Shown piece by piece: positions 15,715 through 16,372 of a DNA stretch of 16,372 nucleotides. The notes under the pieces are model-generated. The model was not told the DNA's origin. It saw nothing but the letters and a program-made list of their open reading frames with translations, and made no database searches. A program made the translations under genes and the position numbers. Each line of letters opens with the position of its first letter. Position 1 is the first letter of the stretch. Source of the DNA: Flavobacteriia bacterium (lineage in GTDB: Bacteria > Bacteroidota > Bacteroidia > Flavobacteriales > Flavobacteriaceae); assembly GCA_030626085.1 (NCBI GenBank), contig DAOUPQ010000019.1, positions 1 through 16,372 on the forward strand, given 5' to 3'.

Positions 15715-16372
15715 ATGTGTACAACTTGCGGATGTAGTACTACAGATGAAATTACTATTAAAAAACCAGGTGAAACAATATCTGTTACCAAAAATATTCA
15801 TTTAGAAAACCATTCTGGGCATCATAATCATTCACACGATCATGGTCATGAACACCACCATCACCACCATGAAAAATCAATTATTGAAGTAGAACAAGAT
15901 ATACTTCAATCCAATCAGCTTCTGGCTGAAAGGAATCGTGGATATTTTCTGGGAAAAAATATTTTTGCAATAAATATGGTAAGTTCTCCCGGATCTGGTA
16001 AAACCAGCTTATTAGAAAGAACATTGACCAATCTTAAAGATGAAATAGATTTTTATGTTATTGAAGGAGATCAACAAACCATGAATGATGCTGATAGAAT
16101 TGATCAATTAAAAATACCCGTTGTTCAAATAAATACCGGAAAAGCTTGTCATTTAGATAGTGATATGGTTAACAATGCAATGTTAAAACTCAAACCTGCA
16201 GCCAATTCAATTGTGATGATTGAAAATGTAGGAAATTTAGTTTGTCCATCAATGTTTGATCTTGGTGAAAACTCAAGAGTTGTCATTATTAGCACAACTG
16301 AAGGTGATGACAAACCTATAAAATATCCTGATATGTTTGCCGGTTCTAATGTTTGTATCATCAATAAAATTG
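15715..16372 (+). CDS. hypB: Hydrogenase/urease nickel incorporation GTPase HypB (3' end outside window)
   Basis: Ni-binding GTPase that works with HypA to load nickel into [NiFe]-hydrogenase precursors; cytoplasmic. The frame runs off the right edge after 219 codons, near the NKxD motif (INK at the end). The N-terminus MCTTCGCS contains the CxxCxC high-affinity nickel site. Residues 33-52 are His-rich, with 13 His including six in a row, which fits nickel storage. The G domain follows: P-loop SPGSGKTS (91-98), EGDQQT (117-122), the metal-site motif GKACHLDSD (142-150, Cys145 and His146), ENVGNLVCP (170-178, Cys177) and STTEGDDKPIKYP (193-205). All match HypB. The start is fixed by the Cys motif. 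The other hyp and hydrogenase genes would lie to the right. Confidence 0.96.
   Translation, partial: MCTTCGCSTTDEITIKKPGETISVTKNIHLENHSGHHNHSHDHGHEHHHHHHEKSIIEVEQDILQSNQLLAERNRGYFLGKNIFAINMVSSPGSGKTSLLERTLTNLKDEIDFYVIEGDQQTMNDADRIDQLKIPVVQINTGKACHLDSDMVNNAMLKLKPAANSIVMIENVGNLVCPSMFDLGENSRVVIISTTEGDDKPIKYPDMFAGSNVCIINKI

Noticed and set aside
15853..15870. Six consecutive His codons in hypB as a cloning tag artefact
   Set aside because: The run lies within a natural His-rich segment between the Cys motif and the G domain, as in known nickel-storing HypB proteins, and uses mixed CAC/CAT codons.

Overview
The window is 16.4 kb of AT-rich chromosome from a member of the Bacteroidota, most likely a marine-type Flavobacteriia. 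Four things point there: SecD and SecF are fused in one protein; Obg lacks the C-terminal OCT domain; Shine-Dalgarno sequences are essentially absent; and several leaders carry exact matches to the Bacteroidota -7 box TAnnTTTG. No tRNA, rRNA, insertion sequence, prophage or CRISPR array is visible. Genes are tightly packed and no gap without a gene exceeds about 180 bases.

Left part (1-7903), housekeeping. The window opens inside malate dehydrogenase (mdh, +). This converges on formate-tetrahydrofolate ligase (fhs, -), with a 30-base perfectly palindromic bidirectional terminator between them. fhs is divergent from secDF, the accessory motor of Sec protein export, and their promoters appear interlocked. 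secDF ends in a strong hairpin terminator. Next come hpt (purine salvage), adk (adenylate kinase) and obgE (ribosome-assembly GTPase), all on +.

Middle part (7904-8798). A 93-codon ORF looks like a class I SAM-dependent methyltransferase with its whole SAM-binding core removed in frame, leaving about 25 N-terminal and 67 C-terminal residues. It is followed closely by an unassigned four-helix membrane protein.

Minus-strand operon (13221 down to 8799). In transcription order: mnmD (tRNA wobble-uridine modification), a 45-codon single-helix membrane microprotein, a class III PLP aminotransferase, a protein with kinase/phosphotransferase-like motifs, and a secernin-like Ntn hydrolase of peptidase family C69. 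The aminotransferase, kinase-like and secernin-like genes are candidates for a small uncharacterised metabolic cassette acting on an amine or peptide-derived substrate.

Right part (13300-16372). ilvE (branched-chain aminotransferase, +) is divergent from mnmD and has an inverted repeat in its promoter region. It converges on a two-gene minus operon, an SDR oxidoreductase followed by a MazG/PRA-PH-type nucleotide pyrophosphohydrolase. The window ends inside hypB (+), the nickel-inserting GTPase of [NiFe]-hydrogenase maturation, which has a CxxCxC N-terminus and a His-rich tract. Its presence implies a hydrogenase maturation locus just beyond the right edge.
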